The position numbers and the translations under genes were made by a program. DNA of 64,000 nucleotides from Drosophila pseudoobscura (lineage: Eukaryota > Arthropoda > Insecta > Diptera > Drosophilidae), in the NCBI RefSeq assembly GCF_009870125.1, contig NC_046680.1, positions 4,216,001-4,280,000 on the forward strand, given 5' to 3'. This document shows positions 33,956-46,611 of this stretch, piece after piece. How positions within the stretch are numbered: position 1 is the stretch's first letter; every line of letters begins with the position of its first letter. The notes below the pieces were generated by a model. It searched no databases. It was not told the origin of the DNA and saw only the letters and a list, made by a program, of their open reading frames with translations.

Positions 33956-34590
33956 ATGTACAGCTGCGGCGGTAAAAATAGCACCATGAGGCTGTATGTG
34001 TATTGACGCCTTTTGTTCAAAATTGGTAAAAAAGAAAAGGATTTAATCAGAAATTTAGTCACCAACAAAAATAGCACTAATTTAAAAAATTATCAAAAAA
34101 CTTTATAATACAAAGAAGTTTTGCACAATTTTTAGTAAAATATGTTACTTAAGTTGTATTTACAGGTTGATATTTTGTTGTATAGCCTTTGGAATCAGCA
34201 AAATCAGATCAACATCTCGGCACTAATGTTTTCTTTCCCTTGGGATACTGATCCACGAACCAAGCAGGATACCCCAAAGATCTTTATTTTTCTTTGATTC
34301 CACATTAGAAAGAAATTTGTAAGCTTTACGCCATATATTTGCAATGGGGTTCAAGTCTGGAGACTTAACAGGCCAATCCATTACATTAAGTGGATTGTTC
34401 TCGAACTTTCTTTCTGTTGAGTTTTGGGTCATTGTCCTGCTGGAAGACACAAAAAACTGGATTTCGTATTCCGCAAAAGCCAGAATCATTGTTTCATAGA
34501 TATCAACACAGAAATGTTGATCCATCATCGATTTGTTCCATGTAATGGATAACTTTCCTAGTACGAAAATCAAGCCCATACGATTAGAGA
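33956..34590 (-). mobile_element. Tc1-type transposon remnant with decayed transposase
   Basis: The left end has a Tc1-like terminal sequence (CAGCTGCGGCGGTAAAAATA at about 33961). On the minus strand, the second catalytic block (FQQDNDPK, at about 34430-34450) and the third block (WPVKSPDLNPIANIW, at about 34330-34380) lie in different frames, so the transposase is frameshifted. In the third block the catalytic Glu of the family's DLNPIE motif is Ala. The N-terminal half and the opposite terminal repeat are missing. Confidence 0.75.
34223..34579 (-). pseudogene. Transposase C-terminal frame of the Tc1-type remnant
   Basis: A 118-residue open frame containing the DLNPIxNIW signature but frameshifted relative to the QQDND block and with Glu replaced by Ala at the third catalytic position. 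Not functional. Confidence 0.7.
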
Positions 34591-35434
34591 TTTGAGGAAA
34601 AGGGCGTCAGGATAAACGTAAAAAGAAATTTATATATGCATTTAAAAATTTGGCGTAAGTTTGTAGAGTAATACGTAGTAGAGTAAGTTATATTATAAGA
34701 GTAAATATAATCGTAATCAGTATGAGAATAGTTGTTTATGTAGACATGTCCGTCTGTTTGTCTGATTTTTTCTGTGCCCACTAGTCTATCAGTTTTGAAA
34801 CTATCTTTATGGGCTTCTTCTAATAGTATAATAAAGAATGGATGTTAACCGAAATACCACGACCGTCGCGATACAGTACCTATACCGCCCTGATACAGGC
34901 GAGGTAAGTCTACTGTGGCGAACCTTTGAAAAATGAATTTCAATATAGCAGTACTACTTAATTACTAGCCACTTCTAAATGTTCCCAAAAATATTTCCTC
35001 TTTCTTAAAAGCTTAAATAGAAACAAATTTAAGAATATAATAGAATCAGCGAGCATTTGTTCTTGGGAAGTCCACTATCATTATCATCTAGGGAAATTGT
35101 GTATGAGAAATACTTACGATAACTGCAATTTGCACTTAACCCTTGCAGGCGCTGTCGGTCTCCAAGTGCCGCCGTAGTTTCTTGGGCTCTCGGCCCGCCC
35201 CTGGAGCTTCATCCAAGGCGTTGGCTGCAACGCGTCGGCCGTGCTTGCTCACTTGGACAATTAGAGGAGCAGCAGCAGCACCCGCACAACCCACATATCT
35301 AGGCCCTCAGCTAACTGGCTCCTGGTAACCACTCCAGCCACTTGAAAAGTTGGCCGCAAAGTGCGAATGCATAATTAATTCCAATTATGAGTTCAGCCAA
35401 CAACATTGGCAACATTGGCACTCGCCTTCCTGCT

Positions 35435-35470
35435 CGAGACGAGACGAGACGAGACGAGACGCGTCGAGAC
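35435..35470. repeat. (CGAGA)n repeat
   Basis: Tandem CGAGA pentamers with one interruption. Confidence 0.75.
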
Positions 35471-38400
35471 AAGATGCGTTCGATGGGAGGGAGACACACA
35501 CACGGGCCAAGGGGGAGAGCATCGTGGGGGACATACTTATCAGTGCATCGACAGCACGAGGCGAGGCGAGGCCCCCTGTTTCCCCTGAACTTTGAAGCTG
35601 GCAACTGTCACCCCTGGTTCTCCTTGTGCTCCTGCTTCTGCTTCTGCTTCTGCCCCTTGCTTGTTGCATAGTTTGAGTGAGTCAAGGCTTGGCATGTTTA
35701 AACACATGCTCAAGTGTCATTTAGACAGTTATCTGCCCCACCAAAGGGGTGGCACTATGAGTGTAGGTGTGGGTGTGGGTGCAGGAGTCCTGGATCTGGG
35801 GTATCTGGCGCATCTTGGTGGGAGGCAGACAATTGATGGTCCTGCGATAAGTACGTATACCAGGCGCAGTCTCAGCCTCAGTCTCCGGCCACTTTTCCCT
35901 CAATTACAAAATGCTAAAAATTGCAATATCAATAACATTTTATGTACTCACAGCAGGGGTTCCGTGGGTCGGGGGTCGGAAGGGCAGGCTGGCTATGAGG
36001 GTTTAAGGGTAACAAAAAGTGCTGCGTCTAAGTGTTGTTGCCGCCAGCCTTCAAAGCCGCCTTCACTATTAACGGAAATGCATTCTGGTTGTGGCTGTTG
36101 TTTGGAGAGCGTCGCGTCTCGTACCGTCTGCCAGGCTCAAGTGTTTTAATGGATTTTCCAGATGAACACAAAAAAATATACATACATGCATATATATGTA
36201 CCTAGTAGTATATCCCGACGACATATACGAGTAGGGAAGCAGTGTCAGAGTTGGATTTCCCCTCATTTTGGTTTTGCAAATATTTTTTTTCAGCCTGACA
36301 AGAAATGTCAAGATTTTGGGCTCATGTTTCGCCGTGACATCTTTGCACATGCATCAATCATTTCGACCTGCCGCCCGCATCCCCAGGACATCTGTGGTTA
36401 CTCCATTAAACCAATCAAAAGGAAGTTCAGTTCATAAAAGATAATAGCCTGGCTTAGCCGCTTGCCGCATGCCACTCAAGGACCTAAATCCGAGGAGCAG
36501 CTGCAGCCTCTACCACCCAAGGAAAGCCTATAAATTTGCAGATTATTTGCATATTGCGTCTCCTCCTGGGGCACGGCACGTTCATTTTGCTAAGCTTTTC
36601 CTTCTATTTTTTCTGTCGCTGTGTTTTGCGTAATTTTCAAGAAAAAGCACAGGAAATTCAATTTGCCCCGCTGCACAAACTAATGTAAATCAAGCGACAT
36701 TAAACGCATAATGGATATAATCATAAATTTGACTGGGAACGGGAGCGAAGGATGCAAGAATATAGTCGGGGACCATCCACATGAGTGCAGACAGAAGCAG
36801 GGACTTTTTGGTAGAGCAGCTGATTTGGGGTTGGGGCTCAGACGAATAGACAATATTTGTTTATTTTGTAGTGTCGTGGCCCACCTCCAGAGATATCTTT
36901 GATACATCATATTGAGAAACAAGTAATGCTTGGATTCATGGAAAGTTCCTATTTGCTGTTAACATAAAGGGACTAGCCATGAAACTATTTGAGTGGTTTG
37001 AGGTTTTGAATTTGAAATAAACCATGCTATTTTGAAACACTTCATAATCATCGCATCACCGATAAATAATAATTGATATAGGGAAAATGCAATGAAATAA
37101 TGTCCACCGTTCATCTTTAATCAGTTACGTCTGCCTCTGTCTTAATTGTCTTCAAATACCTATCAAATTAAGCGTTCGTTTGGTGGCAAACATGACGCCT
37201 GTAATTCCGGACGGGCTGTGGCTAGTCCCGCAATGAAATTATCCGCTTGTCAACGAGTTAATCGAACAGAATGTGTGAAATGCAAGTTAAAAATGGAGCT
37301 CAACTACAATCTGAATGCCTCGCTCGTCTGTCAGCAGGATGGGAAATGAGATGGACAGGGACAGGAACAGGGACAGCGTCAGCGTCAGGGGAAAGCCCAG
37401 GGACATGGCTGCAGTGCTGTGGAAATCATTGCCGGACGCCAAACGTTTTAATTTATGCGTTTCCATGAGCCATAGCCATACCATCATCCAGGACTGTCCA
37501 GTCGCTCTTCCTTTAAATCATTTTTAATGAAATATTCTCTAGGGAGGATGGGAGTAGTCCACTGTCCAAAGCTCTCTCCACTCAATGGTGCCTGCTGACA
37601 GCCAATGCTAATCCGAGTACTGCACTTGATGAATGAGTCATTTGCCTAGTAATTTAAGCATTCATTCAATAAGCGGACTCCTGCCGGAGGGTTAGCTGGT
37701 ACGAGTATGGCTCTAAGATTTGTGTAACCAAATACTCATTACATAAGTTGATGGCATGCGGAAGCTGCCAGGCAAAGGAATATGCTGATGTGAGGGGTTC
37801 AGTGTCCCCTCTGCGTGCTATTTAAGCCAAAAACAAATATTGACTGCAAAGTCAAATGCCTGACGAGACGGGTATGAGGACGGGTCCTGGGGTATGTGCG
37901 GCATAGCATTTAAAGTAATCGAGTGTTAAAAACGGCAAACGCAGGCCAAACACTGGGCCAGGCCAAGTCAAACAGAACCAGAACAGAACTCCCTCCATCA
38001 CACCGTCCTCCACTCTCCCTGTAAATATTTAGTTTCTCATAAATTACGAGTGTGTGTGTGAGTGGGTTGTGTGTGAGGGGGAAATCAGAGTCAGGGCTTT
38101 AATGCCTCATTAAAATATGCACGATGGCAATAAAATTCAAGCTGACGCCGTTGGAAAATGTTGAAGCGATCTGCGACCTGCGACCTCCAGTCCTATGGCA
38201 ACCTTCAACCTGCGGCCGTGTCATAAAAATCTTCGGAGGCAGCTTGACAAAGTTTTCACATAAAATAAATTGCTGCCAAATAATAGTCAGGAAACCCGTT
38301 AACGTGTCGAAGGCGCTGACGACGGCTGCCTGCCTGCCTACCATGCCTGCCATTTTGGCCAACGGCAATTGATACGAGGCCGAGCAGAGGGACGGATGGA

Positions 38401-40149
38401 TGGATGGGAGGTTCGGCGGGTGAAACGCTTCGAGCCATCAACTTGTTGTTTATTAAATTACAAATAAATAATGAGACTGATGGCCTCCTTCACTTTACTT
38501 CTCTCATCGGCTGCCTTCTGGCTGCCTGGAGTTATTAAAAACTTTACAAAAACAATTAACACAGTCACTCGATGGTCAGAGGGTGGGGCGTGGATAACAC
38601 AGGAGGAGAGCCGGCGAGGGTGGGCATGCCCGGAGGAGTAAGAGGCTTTTGCTTCCTGTCAAACATTTTAAAGCCAAGCGACAAATGGAAAATACAGGAT
38701 TTCTCTTTAAGCTGCAGTTCCACTCCAATTCTGCTCGGTACTCTGGCTGGCTGGCTCGGTGGCCAGAGCATTAACCAAAGTTGCAACCGCAACAATAACC
38801 GGAGTGGCAAGAAGCAACCCCCTCAAAACCCCAACCCCAATCCCAGCCCGAGCCCAGCCCAACCCCCGGTGGTAGCTGGAATTGGAATTGCAGCCGCAAA
38901 TAAATTTGTGCACAGCAAAATATATGGCAAAAATATAAAGAATTGCATGTGCATAAAAGTAAAGCCATGAAGCAAGAACAATGCCAAAAGCAACAAGCAA
39001 CGAGTTGCTGTTGCTGCCCCCTTTTTCATTACAGCCCTAGCCGAAGCCCCAGCCCCCGAAGGGAGAGGAACAGGGAATAGGAACTGCCAGGACAGAGCCG
39101 GATACGGATGGGCTGGGTTAGGGGTAGAGATACTCAGTCCATTGTTTGCAGGCGCGCGCTCTGATTAGAGCGGAAAAAATATATATAACAAGAGGTATGC
39201 AGTCCCTCTTTTACGAGAACTCGTATTTGCTGTGTTCTTCGTTGTATTTTATTTACAAATGCGGAATCAAAGAAAGGCATAGACCCTATTTTTAAACACT
39301 GAAAATTGAAATAACTCTTTCGAATGCCAGAGCTGGAGGAAGGGGACAAAGAGATGCGCCTTAGAGATATGTTTAGATAATTTAGATAATCTTCGTTTTA
39401 AATAAATCTGCGACGTAAATTTATATACTTAAGCGTTTAATTATTGTCTGAAAAATTCGGCGTAACTTGACTTGAAGAGCGCTTAAGGGGGTATACTTTT
39501 GTATCTTCGGATACATTTACCAAACCGTTCGTCTAATATAATAATATAATATAATAATATGATAGGATAGTAAAGCAGCGTAGAGTGTAAGTCTTTGCTT
39601 AAATAATTTGCAACATTTGGTACAATTTTATGGCAGAGTGATATGATCTTTAAGGTTCTGACTAAAATACTACTTTGATTTGAAGTCAAACTGTGGGAAT
39701 ACCTCATTTGCATAAACAATATCAGACGGACACGCCTATGTGAACACTTATTGGGGTTGATCAAGATCTCCCCATCCATCCATCCTTTGTTGTGGTATTC
39801 TCTAGGCTTCTGTAGAGAGCCATGTTAGTGACCGCCATCTGGCCAAGTTTACCATTAACCAGCTGCAGCTGTCAGCGACTTTCAAATGTGGCCTCCCACG
39901 CCCACGCCCACGTCCATGCCCACGCCTTGTGCCTCTCTCTTTCTCCCGCTGGTGCCACTCATCAGAGCGTGCGTTTTGTGCTCTATCCAAAGCGCTCGGT
40001 GTTAGTCTTTGATTTGTCACACCAAAGCGAGCTTTTCATGGCGTCCTGTCAGAGTTCTTTTTCCTATCTGCCAGGACACGCAGACGTGCAGACAGACAGA
40101 GCTAGCGACTGTTCATCGGTTCGAGAGAGAGAGAAAGAGAAAAAGAGAT

Positions 40150-40178
40150 AGGGACAGGGACAGGGACAGGGACAGGGA
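40150..40178. repeat. (GGGACA)n repeat
   Basis: Nearly five perfect tandem GGGACA hexamers. Confidence 0.85.
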
Positions 40179-43100
40179 TTGTGCTCTTCGCGCTGTTTCC
40201 ATGGGGGATCTGGGGGCTCTGTTGTGCCTGTTTCACGTCCAGTTTTAGCCGTTGGCTGATTTTTGATGAAAAGTTTTCAGTTTCATATTATTCATGTCTT
40301 CCCATCCCCCCATCCCCCCATCCACGGGACCACAGTTCCGGACCCTCCCATGTTCCTTCCAATGCAGACCATCCCCCTCCCCACCCCTTGTTTTGCGGTT
40401 GAATGGAGCATGCAATTTTTTTTCTATTTCCTCTTATTTTTTACCGAAAATTCTGTTGTTGTTGTATTTTAATTTTGCGCAAATGGAAAATAATAATCAA
40501 GAGAAAATAATAAAATGGACGCAGGCGACAAAGGTGTTGGCTGAGAGAATGGGGTGGATATGGGCCGCGCGGGTGGGGTCCTGGGTACGGGCAATGGGGG
40601 AGGATTGACAAGGCGACCCGGCATGACAGCCGCCATCCTGGTGGTATCGGGATAGATGGAGTAGGTTGCAAGCCCGCAGCATTGTGTGGCTTTGTTTCGA
40701 GTGATTCTCTACAAAGCGCAGTGCACTTAATTCTCTTTACGCACACACACACGTAGAGAGATAGAGAGAGAAGAGGGAAGAGGGAGATGTGGCGTGCATG
40801 GCAGACATGTATGACAGGCTTTTTATGCCTAAGTATCTTAAGTTGTCAACTTGAAAAGGCAAAAGAAATCCTTTAATTTGCAGTAAAATGCAAAACGCAG
40901 CCAGCCTCAATTTGTCACAGCATTGCAAGGGGGAGGTGGGGGGTTTGTGGCACGAGGCATGTGTGCATATGTGAGACTGGAGAAGAAGGCAACAAGTCGG
41001 CTACAGCTTCGGCTGCAGCTTCTGGCACGGGAGCACATTGGACTTTGCCACTTGGCATAGGAGCGCAGGCGAGTGGCGCCTCAAGGTATGCAGTAAATTA
41101 AAATACAGTGACAGGGGCGGGTCTAGGGATTGGGCTTGGGGTGGGGGTGGTGCTGCTCGTGCTCTGGCAAGGAATGACATGCTTTCTTGCATGAGGGTTG
41201 CACTCTCCTCTGCACTTTTCACATTAAAAACTTTTGCCCGCAGGCCGCCTGCCCACACACTCACACTCAACCCCACACCCACACCCGCAATACTTACATA
41301 TACTTATAAAAAAGGCAGAGGAAGTAGAATGCCAACCTCAGTTTTGACAACACACACACCCACACACACACTGTGACTATGCATTGAGCCATAAGCGTAC
41401 GAGAGACTTTGATTCAGTCTCGGGTTGCCAGCAAACATGTAATAGGTCCGTGGCAAACGCGGACACCAGCCAGTCCACAACTCTAAGCGCACACCTCGCT
41501 GCCTCTATTTGCATATTCATATATGTACGAGTACATATGTATGTGTGCAAACTAGAGGTGTGAGGGTGAGGAGCTTGGATAGCGCTTATGGCCACGTTAA
41601 TGGCAAACTAAACTGCAAACTTTGCTTCTGCACCGACGCACGCATACGTAATAAAAGGTGTAAATGAGCAAAAGAACCGACTGCCAGGGACAGCAGGGAC
41701 AATGCAAGAGACTGTTGGAGGAGGGAGAGTGGAGCCTGGAAGTCAGCCAGGTGAACAGGCAGCCAGACATGGACTGCCGCCTTGGCCCATTATAAGGGCC
41801 ACTTGCCGCCTGCTGCCTGCTGCCGAAGAAGACAGCTTGGTATTTATGTGGCAGGCATAGTGGGATCAAAATGCCAGCTCTATCTAATCAATATGATGCA
41901 AATATTTTGCTTCTATTCGGGATGTTTGCAGCTGGAAATCAGGAGTTTATTGCAATTCTAGCAATTTAGTAATTATTATAAAAAAATTTTTGGATTTGCG
42001 AGAGAGAGAGAGATTCAAAACGTCCCACTGTGCGGGATGTGTATTAAACTAAATTTAGCGCCACTTTGAATTACGGCAACTGCGAGAGGTAGAGCGAGTG
42101 GCAGTGGCAGCAACAGTGCCCGGCTATTACAATGCGAGAGCCGGAATAGTCACGGGCTTGCTCGTGGTCGTGATTGTGGTTGCGGTTGGGAGTCGAGTCG
42201 GATGGGAGGAGTTCGTATAATGCGCTCCACCAAGGACATCATGTTTGCAAATTTATGTCGTTGTAAGTTGTGCCAAAGGAAATGCCATAAACATGAAGAA
42301 CAGGATTGTGCGGGCAGCGGACACAAGCAACGGACGGACGGACAGATGGATGGATGAAACGTCGTCGTGACAAGCTCGGACGCGTTTAAAGTGCAATTAG
42401 CGCACGTAATTGTAATCGAGTTGCCCACCTGGCCACCACCTCCCATTCCCACTTTCCGTGCACCACCCAGTGACTGCCACCGGAGCATTTCATTGCTGGC
42501 TATAAGCCACGCGCCATCCGGCAGGTGGTGACTCCGGCTTTTGCTTCTGTTTGCCTGCCCACGGGGCTCTCCGCATTCTCATTCTCATCCTCATCCTGAT
42601 CCACGTCCACGTCCACATCCTCTCGCTGTCGCTGTGGCTGTCGTTGTCCTTTTGGAGGGGGAGTACGCAGGCTGCTTTTTTAAAGGCGACCGGGGAGCTG
42701 TAAATAAATTTGGCACTTAATCATATTTACGGATTTTGCGGGCACATTTATTTATGTGTCCCACAGTGGCCCCAGCTACTTACTGCACTTTCCGTACTCC
42801 GAAACCGCCTCTGCGTTTTTTTCGAGACCTTTTGAGGCACACTCCAGGATTTCTTGGCGGAAATACAAAGCTGAGGTGTGGGCGTAGTCCATGGTCCAGG
42901 TCCAATTTGTGCCCCATTCTGAAGTGGCAGGCAGCGAGTCGGGTTTTCGCCTAATTATGCGTTCCAGCATTGTCACGGATGCGGGGACAATCCCCGAAAT
43001 CCGAATTCTCAATTCCAAAATATTCTCGCCGCTGCTGCCCACGAGGCTAATTAGGCCCAAAGCGCCGCCATTGTGCTCACCGTTAGGCAGCCATTGTCAA

Positions 43101-45195
43101 ACTCTGCTCTCCTGCCCCGTGCCACCCGTGCCACCCTGGAAACTTCAGCTCCGGTGGGCTTATAAATAATTTAAGCGTTTAACGGGACGCTGTTGCTGAA
43201 AAAGCTAAAAAATTAATCCGTGAAATTGATTTATTTACCAGTTGATTGGACGGGCGATTGGCTGGTCGGAATTCAATAAACAAATTTCGATTTCGGCTTT
43301 GTTTTGTTTTGTTGGACACTTTGCGGCTTTGCGGGTTTTGCTTAATTTTCATAAGTGCTGCACTTCCATACCAAAATCCATGATGGTATAATTTGCGGCT
43401 TGTTTGCAACGGACTGGTTAAATGAAACAAAAAAACACGTGTTTAGTGTCACTGGATCTGATCCAGTATGAAGTTACCATTCAAAGTCCGTGTTCCCCAT
43501 TTAAAACATTCAAAATTCAACCGGTCATGGAATGCTTTTACGGCATTACTCATTACTCAGCCTGCTCAGCCTCTATCGATATTCCCCACTATTGTTGTTC
43601 CTGATTATTGTTAAGTGCACGTGGGAATGGGGAATGGGACTACGGATGGGACTGGATGTGGGAAAAACTGTCACTTGAATGCATTTTCATTACACCTCAT
43701 TACATTTCACTTGCATCTGCAATTGTGTCACGTTGCTGCTTTTAGCTGCCTTCGAGCCTATGAATGCCGTGAGCCCTGAGCGCTGACAGCAAACCGAATG
43801 GATTCGTCGGCTGAATGGGCTGTGAGTGTTTTTAATTGAAAACAATAAAGTTCTGCTGGTGGAACGACTCTGTTGCTCAGCAAAAGCCATTTCGAATTAC
43901 AGTTGGCCAGGTGATCGAATCGACTTTCGAATGCTCTTTCTGGTGTTTCGAATGAATAGATTCCTACGGTGATTAATTCCGAAGGAACTTTCGCAGCCAT
44001 CTTTTAGAGAGATATGTTTAGTTCATCCATAGTTAATACGAATTCAAATTCAATATTATACAAAAACACTATCTGTAGTCTTTAATTCAAATTTTCTGAT
44101 TTCTTGAAACAGGAACTGCCTCATCAATAGTATTATTCCATCGGGAAAACAGAGCCATTCTTGTTTGAAAATCTTTTTATTCCCCGATATCTATTCTAGT
44201 ATTTCTCTTTTTTTATTATTCAAACCCTCTGTTCAATTTTCGGCTATAACCAAGCATACCCTAACTGATAGAGGGGTGGAAAGGGGTTTCGGGCTAGAAG
44301 AATCTCGCTCTGAGCTAAAAGCTGAGCATTCCATGGATTGTTCGGCGCGCTTTCTTTGTTCGAGGCGCAAAAGCACTGGAAATGGAAACGCGAGTCGACA
44401 AGAGATGAGCCATAGATAGATAGATACGAGTGGGAGGCCTGTTCGAGGCGAACAATACTCGTACACAAAATGCGAAAGTGATAATTAAAAATCGCGCCAT
44501 ATACTCGTATGAGCTGATACCAGATATTGTTGTTGCTGCCGTTGCCTTTGCCGTTGTTTTCCAACTGATTCTTTCTGGAGCTGGAAATGGTTATTGTTTA
44601 TGATTTTTCTGATGTTGCTGCCTGAGATAGTCCCAGGCAGGATACTCGCATTGAAATCAGCCTTGGAAGGGTATGGAAATGGAAGGCAAAAAGGGATGTG
44701 GGTGTGAATGTGTATGTGGATGTGGATGGGGCACGAATGAAGTGATCAATGCGCCAAACAATAATTGACGGCACATCAATAGGGGGAAAGCAGCACTAGG
44801 GGGAGTGCCATGAAAAGGCTGTCCCCTGCCAGTTGCAGCGGACAAACAATTATGAAAAATTGCAAACGGTTGCAGTTTTGTGGAAAATTAATTTTGCATT
44901 TTTAATTTTACATGTTCGAAGGAGCAACGCAACGGAGTCTGAGAGCACCCGTCGCAAGACTCTCGTCAATGAAATGAAAACTGCTGCGACGACAAATGAT
45001 TGATAAGTGCTCGACTGAACAGTCTGGCATGGGGTTGCCTTGGCAGCATCGCGCGAGCGGCTATCTGGGTTACGGCTCGGTACCCCGGAATTAGGGCCAC
45101 GTAGCCCCAATGGGCACAGCATGGTCTGATGCCGCTCCAGGCACAAGACACCAGCTCATTCTGTTGGCAGAAGACGTCGCAGTTGGTTGTGTGAA

Positions 45196-46517
45196 ATGTT
45201 TCAAGCGGACCCCCAACTCAGCCGAGTCCCAGGACGACGTCAGCCGAAGCCAGAGCTGGACCTGAAGACTGCGTCCAAGCAGGATCACCTACGAATGGTG
45301 ATCGTAATGGACCACCAAAGTCCTGGCAAGCTGGACATGCAGTTCCCGGACATCTGGCTGAGGGACAATTGCCGCTGCGGGGAGTGCTTCTTGCCCCAAA
45401 CCATGAGTCGCCTGCCCCAGCTGTGGAACAACTTGGACACGAGTGTGCGAGTGCAGCAGCATAGTGTGGATCTGGATCAGGAAATACTGTACATCACGTG
45501 GTCCGATGGCCACGCCTCCCAGTATCCCTTAGCCTGGCTGAGGGTGCGCGACTTCTCGCTGGCGAACCGCACGCGTTACCTGAGCGACTTTTACCGCCCC
45601 GAGCCGAGGCACTGGAGCGGGACGGACTTCGAGCACATCCGTCGCGAGTTCCAGTACCGAGATCTGCTGGCCAGCGACGAGGCTCTGCTGGAGTGGCTCG
45701 ACCATCTGGCAGTGTACGGAGTGGCCTTGATCAAGCAGGCCCCTCTCGAGTTTGACGTTCTTCGGCGGCTGTGCAATCGCGTGGGCTTCATGCGCCGCAC
45801 CACCTACGGCGATGAGTTCAGCGTGCGGGCCCAGCCGGGGGCCAGCAACTACGCCTACCTGGCTGCACCCCTGCCCCTGCACACGGACATGCCTTACTTC
45901 GAGTACAAGCCGGGCGTGACGCTATTGCACACCCTGGAGCAGTCGGACTCGCCTGGCGGCGTGAATCTCCTGACGGACGCGTACCACGTGGCGGACCTAA
46001 TGCGCGAACGGTATCCAGAGCAGTTCCGGGTGCTCTGTCAGACGTCCGTCGATTGGGCGGACATTGGCCACGACGGGGAGCTGGAGTTCCACAACATCTG
46101 GCGTGCCCCAGTCATCAAGTGAGTTTCAGAAATGCTTCCCCCTTTCTAACAGGACCCTGGTAACTCCTGTAACTCTCCTAACTCCTATGCTGTTGCAGCT
46201 TGGACGCCGAGGGTCGGTATGTGCGCATCAACCACAGCATTCCGCAGCGAGACAGCCATTTCACGGTGCCGCTGGAGCAGGTCCGTCCCTGGTACGAGGC
46301 AATGGCCCTGTTCGTTCGCCTGGCCCATGAAGAGGCATGCAGTTTCAAGACCACACCCGGCGATGTGCTCACATTCAACAACCTGCGCTTGGTCCACGGT
46401 CGCACGGGGTACGACGACACGGACCGCAATGTGCGGCACATCGTTGGCGCCTTCATCGACTGGGACATTGTCTACTCACGCCTGCGTGTCCTCAGGAATG
46501 CCAAGAGCATCTCTTGA
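45196..46517 (+). CDS. Gamma-butyrobetaine/trimethyllysine dioxygenase family enzyme
   Basis: Two exons, 45196-46118 and 46199-46517, join in phase (AA|GTGAGT to TTGCAG|C) to 413 residues. The N-terminal module has the zinc-binding FPDIWLRDNCRCGECF. The 2-oxoglutarate/Fe(II) dioxygenase fold has the iron ligands His229 and Asp231 (PLHTDMPYFEYKPG) and His374 (LRLVHGRTGY), with a downstream Arg in NVRHIVGAF for 2-oxoglutarate. The end, YSRLRVLR, is typical of human BBOX1. These enzymes hydroxylate gamma-butyrobetaine or trimethyllysine in carnitine synthesis; the sequence alone does not decide which. Drosophila has several paralogues, so I give no symbol. The frame is open upstream to 45130 with an Arg-rich sequence but no ATG, so a 5' exon might add a mitochondrial presequence. 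Confidence 0.93.
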
Positions 46518-46605
46518 GTAAACCCGTTGAGTGGCCTCAATCGCCGAGCACAAATTCTAAGTTCAATTTAATCAAGACTCCGTCAACGACATGTCTCTGC
46601 CAGTC

Positions 46606-46611
46606 AATAAA
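46606..46611 (+). terminator. Poly(A) signal of the dioxygenase gene
   Basis: AATAAA 89 bases after the stop, followed by T-rich sequence. Confidence 0.65.

Larger units (their letters stand above)
34591..45129. other. Long non-coding stretch
   Basis: About 10.5 kb with no convincing gene on either strand. It contains a DINE-1-like scrap (GTCCGTCTGTTTGTCTG at about 34747), a CGAGA repeat at 35435-35470, a GGGACA repeat at 40150-40178 and (CA)/(GA) microsatellites near 41340 and 42000. Probably intergenic regulatory DNA. Confidence 0.5.

Noticed and set aside
35592-36149. 185-codon frame in the 34-45 kb spacer
   Set aside because: Built from repeated CTTCTG and GTGTGG sequence, no coding composition, splice signals or recognisable motif.
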